A DNA stretch of 64,000 nt from Cohnella luojiensis (lineage in GTDB: Bacteria; Bacillota; Bacilli; Paenibacillales; Paenibacillaceae): NCBI RefSeq assembly GCF_004564235.1, contig NZ_SOMN01000005.1:1-64000 (forward strand), in the 5' to 3' direction. The position numbers and the translations under genes were made by a program. The notes under the pieces are model-generated. The model was not told the DNA's origin. It searched no databases and saw only the letters and a list, made by a program, of their open reading frames with translations. Of this stretch, positions 8,076 through 16,878 are shown in pieces (position 1 is the stretch's first letter; every line of letters starts with the position of its first letter).

Positions 8076-9346
8076 GCGGACGGAAGCCGGGTTTCGGCAG
8101 GCAGTTGGCGGATTTGCACCGTTGGAACGGATGGATCGTGCTTATTCTGACGATTACGGGGCTGCTGTTGGCATGGGGGGCCGTTAGAGGCTGGCTGGAT
8201 GGGCACTTCCGCAATCCCGTCAAGCAAATTCATATCATTCTCGGCGTTCTGTCCGGTGTGCTGATACTGCTTTATATTCCTTTGATGAAGCGTCATCTGA
8301 AGCAAATCAGGCAGCGCCCGAAGCAGAAGGGGAACCTGAGCTTCGTTATGGCGTTGCTCGTCGGCTGGCTCCTCTCGGGTATCGTCTTGTGGCAAATCCG
8401 CAGATTCCCTCCGGAGTGGGCCAACGGAGCGTTGCTCGTTCACGACTTATTAACGTACGTAGGCGTACCGTACATCATTTATCATTCCGTAACGAGGATC
8501 AAATGGATGAAGAAGCCAGAACGGCGGGCCATAAAAACCTCGGAGGATTCGTCGGTTCCGGTACCGCGTACTCCCGAAATTGCGGCGCATTCCGGAAGTT
8601 CGAGAGAAGAACCTGCACCCTGGATCAATCGTCGCCAGTTTCTGAAGTATTCATTAGGCGCGGCATTGACGGTGGCGGTCGCCCCCACGTTCTTCCGATG
8701 GCTTACGTCTAACGCGGGGAGCTCATTGACCGGCGTACCGGGCGGAATGAAAGAAGTGTCCGACGAAACGAATCGGATGCTTCCGAATCCGACACCGTTG
8801 CCCGACTCCGTTAACGTGGTCGGAGGGGGAGCCAAGGGTCGTTTTCAAGTATACACCGTAACCCCTCTTCCGACATTCGACTCCGCTACCTGGAGCTTTA
8901 CGATTAACGGGCTTGTCGAAAAACCGGCTAATTGGAATTGGGAGCAGTTCCTCGCCTTGGCTCGCACGGTTCAAGTCAGCGATTTCCATTGCGTGACGGG
9001 GTGGTCGGTATACAAGAACACGTGGGAAGGCATCCCGTTATCCGCCTTGTTGAAGCAGGCTGGAGTAAAATCGACGGCTAAACACGTTAAATTCTATTCC
9101 GGGGACGGGGTTTATACAGATACGCTGACTCTGGAGCAAGCCAATATGGATGATGTATTGGTGGCGGTGTTGCATGACGGCAAGCCGATCCACCGGGACT
9201 ATGGCGGCCCCGTGCGCCTAATCGTCCCGAAGATGTACGCCTATAAGTCCGTAAAATGGCTGGACAGAATCGAGCTCATCGACAAGGAGCATATCGGGTA
9301 TTGGGAACAAAGAGGATACGACACGGACGCGTGGGTTAACGTTTAA
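8072..9346 (+). CDS. Membrane cytochrome-like domain fused to MsrP/YedY-type molybdopterin oxidoreductase
   Basis: This 424-residue protein joins two modules. Residues 1-145 form about four transmembrane helices with histidines His16, His54, His124 and His138 placed like haem ligands of a cytochrome b561/PepSY-like module. After a hydrophilic linker, RRQFLK (187-192) plus a hydrophobic stretch resembles a Tat signal anchor. Residues 230-424 are a sulfite-oxidase-fold molybdopterin domain with the metal-ligand motif FHCVTGW (Cys307). In YedY/MsrP systems the Moco subunit and its haem-binding membrane partner are separate proteins that repair oxidised methionine. Here they appear fused. The substrate and haem content are inferred. 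It is coupled to the upstream two-component genes. Confidence 0.85.
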   Translation: MSGRKPGFGRQLADLHRWNGWIVLILTITGLLLAWGAVRGWLDGHFRNPVKQIHIILGVLSGVLILLYIPLMKRHLKQIRQRPKQKGNLSFVMALLVGWLLSGIVLWQIRRFPPEWANGALLVHDLLTYVGVPYIIYHSVTRIKWMKKPERRAIKTSEDSSVPVPRTPEIAAHSGSSREEPAPWINRRQFLKYSLGAALTVAVAPTFFRWLTSNAGSSLTGVPGGMKEVSDETNRMLPNPTPLPDSVNVVGGGAKGRFQVYTVTPLPTFDSATWSFTINGLVEKPANWNWEQFLALARTVQVSDFHCVTGWSVYKNTWEGIPLSALLKQAGVKSTAKHVKFYSGDGVYTDTLTLEQANMDDVLVAVLHDGKPIHRDYGGPVRLIVPKMYAYKSVKWLDRIELIDKEHIGYWEQRGYDTDAWVNV

Positions 9347-9408
9347 TGCGTTCTTGCCCGACATTCTGGGTATGTTAAATTGGAGGACGATTAGGTTTAT
9401 ATCGGATT

Positions 9409-9468
9409 GCAGCCCGAGCTGGCAAGCAGCCCGCCCTCAGGGGACGGTTGCGCGCGAGTTCGGGCTGC
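9409..9468. other. Long GC-rich stem-loop downstream of the molybdoenzyme gene
   Basis: GCAGCCCGAGCT (9409-9420) pairs with AGTTCGGGCTGC (9457-9468), eleven Watson-Crick pairs plus one G-T pair. The 36-base interior is GC-rich with a second GCAGCCCG copy. There is no T-run, so it is not a typical terminator in either direction. Its role is unknown. The rest of 9347-9503 shows nothing else. Confidence 0.45.
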
Positions 9469-9503
9469 CGTGCGTCTAAATAGTTCGCAAGGGGAGCTGC
9501 GGC

Positions 9504-9647
9504 TTAATCCGTTTCTTTACGAATCGTTGGCACGGGAGCGACGGTCTTGGTTCTTTCCAGCGTATCGTTGACGTACGCCATGTCTTGGTTTTTCGCCTTC
9601 ATATGCGTCGTTCCTTTATAATTTCCTTTGTGCGATTTGTTTTCCAT
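9504..9647 (-). CDS. Small hydrophilic protein, 47 residues
   Basis: On the minus strand ATG (9645-9647) follows GAGGAGGG with ideal spacing and opens 47 codons ending in TAA. The product is hydrophilic and rich in Lys, Thr and Asn (starts MENKSHKGNYKGTTHMKAKN). It has no signal or membrane segment, and I do not recognise the family. The strong ribosome site argues that it is real, although it is too short for routine gene calling. It is divergent from the lipoprotein gene at 9720, with which it shares a 72-base spacer. Short Lys/Asn/Thr-rich proteins of this kind in spore formers are often sporulation-related, but nothing here proves that. Confidence 0.6.
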   Translation of the reverse strand: MENKSHKGNYKGTTHMKAKNQDMAYVNDTLERTKTVAPVPTIRKETD

Positions 9648-9719
9648 AGGTATCCCTCCTCTCTTCGAGGTCATTTTGCGCAATCCCCCTTTACGTTATC
9701 CGCAAGGAGGTATCCCATC

Positions 9720-10604
9720 ATGGTTTTTCATGAAAATTATCGTCAGGGGTATAGATATTATTCCAGGTTAGTTCTGCTGGCGGCAATATTGTGTCTTACT
9801 GCAGGATGCACGGCTGATGCGCCAGGCCCTGCTTCACCGACTGCCGGACCGACTTCCTCCGTAACGGAGTGGCTGGATAAAGCCGAAACGGCAGCCGGGC
9901 AAATGGCGAATTACGCTTTCGAGCTGCATTTAAACCAGCAGCTTAGCGGGGAAAGCGATGAGGATCGGTCCAACGTAAAGATCGATATGCAAGGCCGCGT
10001 CGAACGGAGTCCGCTGAAGCTGGATCAAACGATTAAGAGCGATATCGATGGAGAGAAGTCCACTCTTCGCGCGATCGTCGTGCCGGATGCCTATTATATG
10101 TATCTACCCGAATATGAGGAGTGGAACAAGCTGGGCAAGGAGGTTGCCGCGGAGAACGTGGCGACTCTGTCCGATTTTCAGGTGGATCCGAAGAAAGCTC
10201 TTCAAAATATTCGGGCGCTTGGGAATGCGTTGGCGGTCGAGCCTAACGAAAAAAGGATTTCCGTGAACTACGAGGGGGTCGGTGAGGAGGCTTCGTCGTT
10301 TGTCGCGAGAGTCCTCGGAAGCACATTGGGCTTGTCCGGAACGGAAACGGAAATCAAGAGCAGTCTAGCCTTACGGAAGCTCAAGGTAAGCATGAATCTG
10401 GATGCCGAGAAGCATTGGCCGCTTTCTTACCGCATAGAATCGGATTTCACGATTGAGCTGGAACCGGGCAGGAAGACCGTCGTCAGCCAAGCGTTGGCGG
10501 GTACTTATAACAAGCACAATGCTACAGCTGCCATAACGGTGCCAAAGGAAGCGTTGAAGGCCCTCGATCCGGATGAAATGGACGAGCAGCTCGACTTGCA
10601 ATGA
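9720..10604 (+). CDS. Lipoprotein, DUF6612/LppX-LolA-like
   Basis: This 294-residue protein has lipobox LTAGC (Cys30) and a mature domain that begins TEWLDKAETAAGQMANYAFELHL. The alternation of amphipathic beta strands fits the DUF6612/LppX_LprAFG-like group, half-barrel lipoproteins that may carry a hydrophobic ligand. I base this on pattern only. ATG 9720 follows AAGGAGG by nine bases. The frame is open further upstream to 9585, but that stretch crosses the promoter area and the antisense small gene, so the longer start is rejected. It is predicted to be extracytoplasmic and anchored to the membrane. It stands alone. Confidence 0.75.
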   Translation: MVFHENYRQGYRYYSRLVLLAAILCLTAGCTADAPGPASPTAGPTSSVTEWLDKAETAAGQMANYAFELHLNQQLSGESDEDRSNVKIDMQGRVERSPLKLDQTIKSDIDGEKSTLRAIVVPDAYYMYLPEYEEWNKLGKEVAAENVATLSDFQVDPKKALQNIRALGNALAVEPNEKRISVNYEGVGEEASSFVARVLGSTLGLSGTETEIKSSLALRKLKVSMNLDAEKHWPLSYRIESDFTIELEPGRKTVVSQALAGTYNKHNATAAITVPKEALKALDPDEMDEQLDLQ

Positions 10605-10625
10605 ATGCCATTAGGTTTATGGATA

Positions 10626-10654
10626 TGGACGTTACCTCGTAGTTCCGTTATAAT
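10626..10654 (+). promoter_or_regulatory. Sigma-A promoter of ychF
   Basis: TGGACG (10626-10631), a 17-base spacer and a perfect TATAAT (10649-10654) lie 82 bases ahead of the ychF start. Confidence 0.6.
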
Positions 10655-10735
10655 GGCGTGAGAATTGAACAGCTTGACGATCGGTAACGAGCGTGCCTCG
10701 GGAATCGATCGCAAGGAGTCAGGAGTGTTAGATCA

Positions 10736-11836
10736 ATGGCACTGTCGTGCGGAATTGTAGGGCTGCCCAACGTAGGGAAGTCCACCTTGTTTAATGCAAT
10801 CACTCAAGCGGGAGCGGAGATGGCCAACTATCCGTTCTGCACCATCGACCCGAATGTCGGCGTAGTTGAAGTGCCGGATGAGCGTCTTCAGAAGCTTGCC
10901 GATATTGTAAATCCGAACAGAATCGTGCCTACCGCGTTTGAATTCGTGGATATCGCGGGATTGGTGAAGGGCGCTAGCCGCGGAGAAGGACTCGGCAACA
11001 AGTTTCTTGCCAACATCCGCGAAGTAGACGCGATCGTTCACGTCGTGCGCTGCTTCCAGGATGAGAATATTACCCATGTCTCGGGTAAGATCGATCCGAT
11101 CAATGACATCGAGGTCATCAACCTCGAGCTGATCCTCACGGATATCGACTCCGTCGAGAAACGGATGGAGCGTACGCGCAAAGGCCTTAAGGGCGGCGAC
11201 AAGAAGGTTGCCGAAGAGCTGGAGGTTCTGGAGCGGCTGCATGCTGCCCTAACGGCGGAGAAAGCAGCTCGAACCGTTGAGCTATCCGCCGAAGAGAAGC
11301 ATATCGTGCGCGATCTTCACTTGCTGACGATGAAGCCCGTGCTGTACGCGGCTAACGTAAGCGAGAGCGAAGCGGCTAATGCCGACGGCAATCCTTACGT
11401 CCAGAAGGTTCGCGAGTTCGCGGCTGCGGAAGGCTCCGAAGTGGTGTATATCAGCGCGAAAGTAGAGTCCGAGATCGCCGAGCTTGAGGGCGAGGATAAG
11501 GAGATGTTCTTCGAGGAGCTCGGCTTGACCGAATCCGGCTTAGACCGTCTCATCCGCGCGTCGTATAAATTGCTTGGCCTCTATACCTATTTTACGGCGG
11601 GCGTACAGGAAGTTCGGGCATGGACCATTCGCAAGGGAACGAAGGCTCCCCAAGCGGCAGCCGTCATCCATACCGACTTCGAACGGGGATTCATTCGCGC
11701 CGAGGTCGTGTCCTATGCGGACCTTACCAATAGCGGATCTATGAAAGCCGCCAAGGAAAAAGGATTAACGCGCCTTGAAGGCAAAGAGTATGTCGTTGCC
11801 GACGGCGACGTCATGCATTTCCTATTCAACGTATAA
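10736..11836 (+). CDS. ychF: Redox-regulated ATPase YchF/OLA1
   Basis: This 366-residue Obg-family P-loop protein begins with G1 motif [12 protein letters not shown], then has [20 protein letters not shown] (G3/switch region), a coiled-coil insert around 130-180, and a C-terminal TGS domain. The G4 position reads NVSE rather than NKxD, consistent with the known ATP preference of YchF. The protein associates with ribosomes and modulates translation and oxidative-stress responses. Length is exactly the family norm. It is monocistronic with its own promoter and terminator. Confidence 0.95.
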   Translation: MALSCGIVGLPNVGKSTLFNAITQAGAEMANYPFCTIDPNVGVVEVPDERLQKLADIVNPNRIVPTAFEFVDIAGLVKGASRGEGLGNKFLANIREVDAIVHVVRCFQDENITHVSGKIDPINDIEVINLELILTDIDSVEKRMERTRKGLKGGDKKVAEELEVLERLHAALTAEKAARTVELSAEEKHIVRDLHLLTMKPVLYAANVSESEAANADGNPYVQKVREFAAAEGSEVVYISAKVESEIAELEGEDKEMFFEELGLTESGLDRLIRASYKLLGLYTYFTAGVQEVRAWTIRKGTKAPQAAAVIHTDFERGFIRAEVVSYADLTNSGSMKAAKEKGLTRLEGKEYVVADGDVMHFLFNV

Positions 11837-11849
11837 TATCGATTGCTGA

Positions 11850-11891
11850 AGCGGCTTAGCGGGGGTCAACTCCTGCTAGGCTGCTTTTTTT
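11850..11891 (+). terminator. Terminator of ychF
   Basis: A stem of about 16 pairs with G-T wobbles, from AGCGGCTTAGC to GCTAGGCTGCT around a TCAA loop, is followed by eight T. Confidence 0.85.
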
Positions 11892-12004
11892 TGATCCATC
11901 AGATTCCGCTCCCGCGAAAAAAGAGAACTATCCGAAAAAATCCTATTGAGGGTTTCACGTGCAGAGTTTATCCTCAAGGAACCTTATTACGGGAGGAAAT
12001 AAAC

Positions 12005-13420
12005 ATGAACGATCTCGATATACAAGAGAACCGGCAAGCCGAACTCTCCGAAACCCAGGAAGTGGAGCACGGCGTCCACAATTACAGCAGCGAATCGGAA
12101 TGGGTGAAGCCGGATGACCCGGTCACCTTGGAAAGATTGGAATGGTTCAAGGATCAGAAATTGGCCCTCATGATGCATTGGGGTCCTTATTCCCAGCTTG
12201 GCCTTGTCGAGTCTTGGACGCTCAGCGACGAAGACGGGGACTGGGCGCGCAACGACATTGACTGGACGAGCGATTACGAGGAGATGAAGCGCGAATATTT
12301 CGGATTAAACAAGACGTTTAATCCGATCCGTTTCCAGCCGGAAGCGTGGGCGGACGCAGCCGCAGAAGGCGGGTTCAAGTATCTGATCTTCACGACCAAG
12401 CACCATGACGGTTTCTGCATGTGGGACACGCATACGACGGATTACCGGATTACGGGCAAGGATACGCCTTTCCATGCGCACCGTTACGCCGACATTTGCA
12501 AAAACGTGTTTGACGCTTTCCGCGAAAAGGGGTTGGCGATTGCCGCATATTTCTCCAAGGCCGATTGGAATACCCCGTACTATTGGGCTTCGGGCATGGA
12601 GCGGGGCCGCCATATGTGGAGGGGACCGTCCTACGATCCCAAAGAATATCCTTGGCTGTGGGAAAAATTCGTCGATTTTACCCATGAACAAATCATGGAA
12701 CTTCTAACCCGTTACGGTAGAATCGATATTCTGTGGCTGGATGCAGGATGGGTGAGAGACGGCGGCCGGGTCAAGCAGGATATCCGGCTGGGCGAGGTGG
12801 TCGAGCGCGCGCGGCAGACGCAGCCCTGGCTTCTTTCCGCGGACCGTACGGTGGGAGGTCCTTACGAGAATTACGTGACGCCGGAGCAGACCATTCCCGA
12901 TAGACCGTTGAACGTACCGTGGGAGAGCTGTATAACAATCGGAACCTCCTTCTCGTTCGGTTTCGAGGACAAATATAAAACCGCGCGGCAGTTGGTCCAT
13001 ATTCTTATGGAGGTGGTGGCCAAAGGCGGCAACCTGGCCTTGAACGTAGGACCTCAGCCGGACGGGCGGCTGCCCAAAGGCGCGGTCAAAAGCATGAAGG
13101 AGCTTGGCAACTGGATGAAAGCCTACGGGGAAGCCGTATACGGAACGCGCATTTGCGCTCCTTATTATACGGGTTCATGCGCTTTCACGACCAAAAATGA
13201 TATAGTATACTGCACTTATCTGTATCCAAGCGCCGATACGCCCGTTTCTGAATACGTCCATTTTGCTTATCCAAAGCCTATTGCGGGTATCGAGCTTGTC
13301 GGAATCGACGGGCAGCTGGAATATTCGCGCACGGAAGAAGGGATCGCGGTCCGCCTTCCGGCAGGCGAAGCGGATGGGGAAGCCCCGATCGCCCACGTGT
13401 TTCGGATCCGGAACAACTAG
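12005..13420 (+). CDS. GH29 alpha-L-fucosidase, intracellular
   Basis: This 471-residue glycoside hydrolase hydrolyses terminal alpha-L-fucose. Family marks are the early catalytic-domain motif MMHWGPYSQLG, the substrate-binding His pair in TTKHHDGFCMWD (His133, His134) and the nucleophile in DILWLDAGW (Asp246). A small C-terminal beta domain follows. No signal peptide is present, so it acts in the cytoplasm on imported oligosaccharides. ATG 12005 follows GGGAGGAAA; the open frame further upstream runs through the ychF terminator and is not used. Downstream are an AraC-type regulator and an ABC importer, which suggests a locus for a fucosylated glycan. Confidence 0.9.
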   Translation: MNDLDIQENRQAELSETQEVEHGVHNYSSESEWVKPDDPVTLERLEWFKDQKLALMMHWGPYSQLGLVESWTLSDEDGDWARNDIDWTSDYEEMKREYFGLNKTFNPIRFQPEAWADAAAEGGFKYLIFTTKHHDGFCMWDTHTTDYRITGKDTPFHAHRYADICKNVFDAFREKGLAIAAYFSKADWNTPYYWASGMERGRHMWRGPSYDPKEYPWLWEKFVDFTHEQIMELLTRYGRIDILWLDAGWVRDGGRVKQDIRLGEVVERARQTQPWLLSADRTVGGPYENYVTPEQTIPDRPLNVPWESCITIGTSFSFGFEDKYKTARQLVHILMEVVAKGGNLALNVGPQPDGRLPKGAVKSMKELGNWMKAYGEAVYGTRICAPYYTGSCAFTTKNDIVYCTYLYPSADTPVSEYVHFAYPKPIAGIELVGIDGQLEYSRTEEGIAVRLPAGEADGEAPIAHVFRIRNN

Positions 13421-13460
13421 GTAATAATGCGGGTACCCCAAAGGAAAGAGGAGATTCGAT

Positions 13461-15674
13461 ATGAACAGCAACTGGTTCCGGCGACTCCTGTTATCGTACC
13501 TTCCTATGTTTTTTATCGTGATCACGATTTTATTTTTTGTTTTTTTCCAAACTCTGAATGAACAGAATCGCAAGGAAGCGATAAAAGCCAATGAGTTCCT
13601 TACGCAGCAAGTGATCCGTTTTACGGACAATTCTTTAAAAACCGTGGATTATCGAGTATTGCGGGACATTCTTTCCGCCCCGGTGCTCAAGCGCTTTTTC
13701 AGCACGGACAGCAACGACGTTTACGAGAGCATCGAGGCTACGAAGCTGATGGATGACTGGAAATTCAATTATCAGATTATCGATTCGATCTATTTTTTAC
13801 GGCTGCAGGATCATTTCATATTGGGAGACGGGTCCGGCCTGACGTCGGATTTTCTGGACGCGCCGTTTATCAATCCGTATGTGGAGCAGACGAATATTCC
13901 CGGCAAATGGACGGGGAAAAGAGTATACACGACGTATCCTAACGAAAAACCGTCGGAAGTTATCACTATGGTTCAGGGTTATCCTCGTTTTACGAACAAA
14001 AAAAGCGGTTATATCGTAGTCAATGTCAGCTTGTCGAAGCTGAAACGCTCCATTGCCCCCATGTATAACAGCGACCTCACATTTGTCCGCATGAAAGACG
14101 TTCAGGGTGGAAGTCTGCTAGGCGACGATACCGGAAATCAAAAAAATCCAAGCGTATTCTCCCGCTATATCTCTCCCTATACCGGTTGGGAAGTAACAAG
14201 CGGTCCGGTAGATAAAGGAATTCTCCGCATCGTTCTTCATTTTTACAACGTATGGCTGATCATGGCCATTGCTGCGGTGATTCTTGGCGTTCTATGGGTC
14301 GTTCATGTGTCCCGCCGCAACTACAAGCCGATTAGCCAGCTCGTTTCTCTTATCCGGACAAGCTCCTTGATCAATCAAGATGTCGGCAAGCCGGATAAAA
14401 ATGAATTCGGCTTTATCCGCGGCGCTCTGGAGCATCTGATGGAAGAGACGAAAAAAACGAGGCAGCAAAATAACGAAAATATGATTTTGCAAAAGAAACA
14501 CCGCTTTCAGGAGGCTGTCGAAGGGAGCTTTCCGATCCGAGAGACGGAATGGCAGGCGGATTTGATCAAATACAACGTAAACCCCGCCGGTTCCTATTCT
14601 TTTGTGCTGGTGCTGGACATCGACCGTTATCGCAACTTTACCGAAACTTTCAAACCGCACGATCAATCGATACTCAAATTCGTTGTTTCTAGCGTCGTTC
14701 ATGAAATGGCTCAGCTCAGCGAAGCGTCCGCATGGGCGGAATGGACGGCCGACCGACGGCTGTCGGCTATCGTATGGGTGCCGGAGAATGAGAATTCGGA
14801 CGGGCTTTCGGATATTATCGGAGAACAGATCGTGGAATGGATTCGCGGCAATCTTGGTTTTTCGGTAACCCTAGGCATTGACGGCATGGCTATCCGTCTT
14901 GAAGAAATTCGTAGATCCCATGAAATCGCAAGCAACCTGCTGCAATATAAAGCCGTCCTGGGAACCGGGAGGTTGATCCGTTCGGACGAGGTGAACAGTT
15001 CGCAGTCCCGGATTCACGAATATTTCGGTACGATTCATTCGCTCTCGCAGGCCATGAGGCTGCCGGAGAACGCTTGGCACAAGCATCTGGAAGATTTGTT
15101 CAAGCAAATCAAGGATTCCGTCTCCTCCCGCAAAGAGATTGAAAGCCTGTTGCAATTCCTGCAGCAGCAATTGAGCCGCGTATTCCTGGAAATGTCGAGA
15201 GAATATCGGATAGTCTGGAAAGACAAGGAAGCGGAATGGCTGGAATTGGAGAAGAGCTGGGAAACCGTGGAGGAACTTGAGGGCGCTTGCGGGCGAATCT
15301 TCGAGGAAATGTCCGACAAGATGCAGGTATTGAGGGATTCCCAGAAAACCAGGGTCGTGATCGGCGATATCCGCAGTTATATCGAAGAGAACTACGGCAA
15401 TCCGGAGCTTTCCCTAGATTACTTAAGCGACAAATTCATGATGCAAACCAAAAACATCAGCAAGCTGTTTAAAGAGGAATTCGGGGAGAATTTCGTCGAT
15501 TTCCTGATCGGACTTCGGATCGAAAACGCTAAGAAGCTGTTTCTGGAAACGGACAAGTCGCTGCAGGAAATCAGCGCCGAGATCGGGTACTACAACTATA
15601 ATTCGTTTAATCGGGCCTTCAGGAACGTTGCGGGAATTTCCCCTAGCGATTACCGCAAACAGGCTTTCCGATGA
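13461..15674 (+). CDS. AraC family regulator with extracellular sensor (YesN-like)
   Basis: This 737-residue membrane-bound regulator has a transmembrane helix at about 12-30 (LLSYLPMFFIVITILFFVF), an extracytoplasmic dCache-like sensor of about 230 residues, a second membrane helix near 260-277, a cytoplasmic coiled linker and a C-terminal AraC HTH pair ending SFNRAFRNVAGISPSDYRKQ. This architecture is common in Paenibacillaceae next to carbohydrate ABC transporters. There it senses extracellular sugar and activates the transporter genes without a phosphorelay. It lies 40 bases behind the fucosidase gene. The start follows GAGGAG. Confidence 0.9.
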   Translation: MNSNWFRRLLLSYLPMFFIVITILFFVFFQTLNEQNRKEAIKANEFLTQQVIRFTDNSLKTVDYRVLRDILSAPVLKRFFSTDSNDVYESIEATKLMDDWKFNYQIIDSIYFLRLQDHFILGDGSGLTSDFLDAPFINPYVEQTNIPGKWTGKRVYTTYPNEKPSEVITMVQGYPRFTNKKSGYIVVNVSLSKLKRSIAPMYNSDLTFVRMKDVQGGSLLGDDTGNQKNPSVFSRYISPYTGWEVTSGPVDKGILRIVLHFYNVWLIMAIAAVILGVLWVVHVSRRNYKPISQLVSLIRTSSLINQDVGKPDKNEFGFIRGALEHLMEETKKTRQQNNENMILQKKHRFQEAVEGSFPIRETEWQADLIKYNVNPAGSYSFVLVLDIDRYRNFTETFKPHDQSILKFVVSSVVHEMAQLSEASAWAEWTADRRLSAIVWVPENENSDGLSDIIGEQIVEWIRGNLGFSVTLGIDGMAIRLEEIRRSHEIASNLLQYKAVLGTGRLIRSDEVNSSQSRIHEYFGTIHSLSQAMRLPENAWHKHLEDLFKQIKDSVSSRKEIESLLQFLQQQLSRVFLEMSREYRIVWKDKEAEWLELEKSWETVEELEGACGRIFEEMSDKMQVLRDSQKTRVVIGDIRSYIEENYGNPELSLDYLSDKFMMQTKNISKLFKEEFGENFVDFLIGLRIENAKKLFLETDKSLQEISAEIGYYNYNSFNRAFRNVAGISPSDYRKQAFR

Positions 15675-15701
15675 GTTATGTCATACGAAATCCGAATAAA
15701 T

Positions 15702-15749
15702 CCCTTAGCGGGCGTCATTAATCCGGCGCAAATCTAAGGGGTTTTCTTT
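15702..15749 (+). terminator. Probable terminator after the AraC-type gene
   Basis: CCCTTAG (15702-15708) pairs with CTAAGGG (15734-15740), with a 25-base interior containing GCGCC-like pairs, then GTTTTCTTT. The remaining bases to the permease (15750-15952) show no gene; they probably hold the transporter promoter, which I could not place. Confidence 0.6.
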
Positions 15750-15958
15750 GCGCGAAAAAGGTGGACGGTAGAAAAAGGAGAAGTATGCGCTCTATTCAGC
15801 TGGTTTAAGGGTGAAATCAAGGTTCGGGAAAATAGAGAGGTTACGGAATCTTACAAATTGATGGATGAAACGTTCCCGGGATAGAATCGAATTACCGAAC
15901 CCGGCAGCCCTGATTTTCATACGGCATCCGGGAATGAAAACAACAAGGGGCAATGCGG

Positions 15959-16864
15959 ATGGCTCAGACTTGGATCAAGGCGAGACGAAGTTGGGAGTTG
16001 TATGTTCTTGTTCTTCTCCCGGTGCTCTATCTACTCATTTTCAAATACATTCCGATGTTCGGCGTAATGATCGCGTTCAAGGATTATAACGTGGTCAAAG
16101 GAATATGGGGTAGTCCTTGGGTAGGATTCAAACACTTCGAGAATCTCTTCCATTCTCCCAACTTCCCGCTGTTGATCAAGAACACGATCGGTATCAGCTT
16201 CTATTCCTTATTGGCGGGATTCCCGATTCCGATCCTTCTGGCCTTGGCTCTCAACGAAGTAAGGACGGGCTTCTTCAAGCGATCGATACAGATGATCACC
16301 TATGCGCCTCACTTTATTTCGACCGTCGTCATGGTTTCGATCATCATCCTGATGCTTTCTCCTCATGTCGGCATCGTGGAACGACTGTTCATCTTTCTCG
16401 GATTTCCGACAACCAATTTCATGGGCGAGCCGGGATTGTTCAAATCCATTTATGTCTGGTCGGGCGTCTGGCAGGAGATGGGCTACGCTTCGATTATTTA
16501 CATCGCGGCTTTGGCCGGCGTCGATCCTTCCCTGTATGAAGCGGCGAAGATGGACGGGGCGTCCCGGTTCAAGAAAATCATCCATATCGATCTGCCGTCC
16601 TTGCTCCCGATTACGGTCATCTTGCTCATTCTTAGCTTAGGTAACATAATGGGCGTCGGCTTCGAAAAGATATACCTGATGCAAAATCCGCTCAACATGA
16701 GCACATCCGAAGTCATTTCCACCTACGTGTACAAGGTCGGTCTGTTGGGTGCCAACTTCAGCTTTTCCTCTGCGGTCGGATTATTCAATTCCGTCATCAA
16801 CCTGATCCTGCTCGTAATCGTCAATTTCTTCGCCCGCAGAGTTTCGGATAATAGCTTATGGTAG
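15959..16864 (+). CDS. ABC transporter permease, LplB-like (carbohydrate)
   Basis: This permease of about 301 residues has six membrane segments and the inner-membrane EAA motif YEAAKMDGASRFKKIIHIDLP that contacts the ATPase. It belongs to the LplB/YtcP-type CUT1 permeases paired with LipO-type binding proteins in Paenibacillaceae. ATG 15959 sits eight bases after AAGGGG; ATG 15953 is in frame but too close to the ribosome site. It overlaps or nearly touches the second permease. No ATP-binding gene is present in the locus, as is usual for this group, which borrows a shared MsmX-like ATPase encoded elsewhere. Confidence 0.9.
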   Translation: MAQTWIKARRSWELYVLVLLPVLYLLIFKYIPMFGVMIAFKDYNVVKGIWGSPWVGFKHFENLFHSPNFPLLIKNTIGISFYSLLAGFPIPILLALALNEVRTGFFKRSIQMITYAPHFISTVVMVSIIILMLSPHVGIVERLFIFLGFPTTNFMGEPGLFKSIYVWSGVWQEMGYASIIYIAALAGVDPSLYEAAKMDGASRFKKIIHIDLPSLLPITVILLILSLGNIMGVGFEKIYLMQNPLNMSTSEVISTYVYKVGLLGANFSFSSAVGLFNSVINLILLVIVNFFARRVSDNSLW

Positions 16865-16878
16865 AGAGGCGGTCGACC

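Noticed and set aside
9585-9719. 45-residue N-terminal extension of the lipoprotein at 9720
   Set aside because: It has no ribosome site and would bury the lipoprotein signal. The strong AAGGAGG at 9704 points to ATG 9720, and the opposite strand carries a better small gene.
11843-12004. Longer fucosidase reading frame starting right after ychF
   Set aside because: It passes through the ychF terminator and T-run. ATG 12005 has a clear GGGAGGAAA ribosome site.
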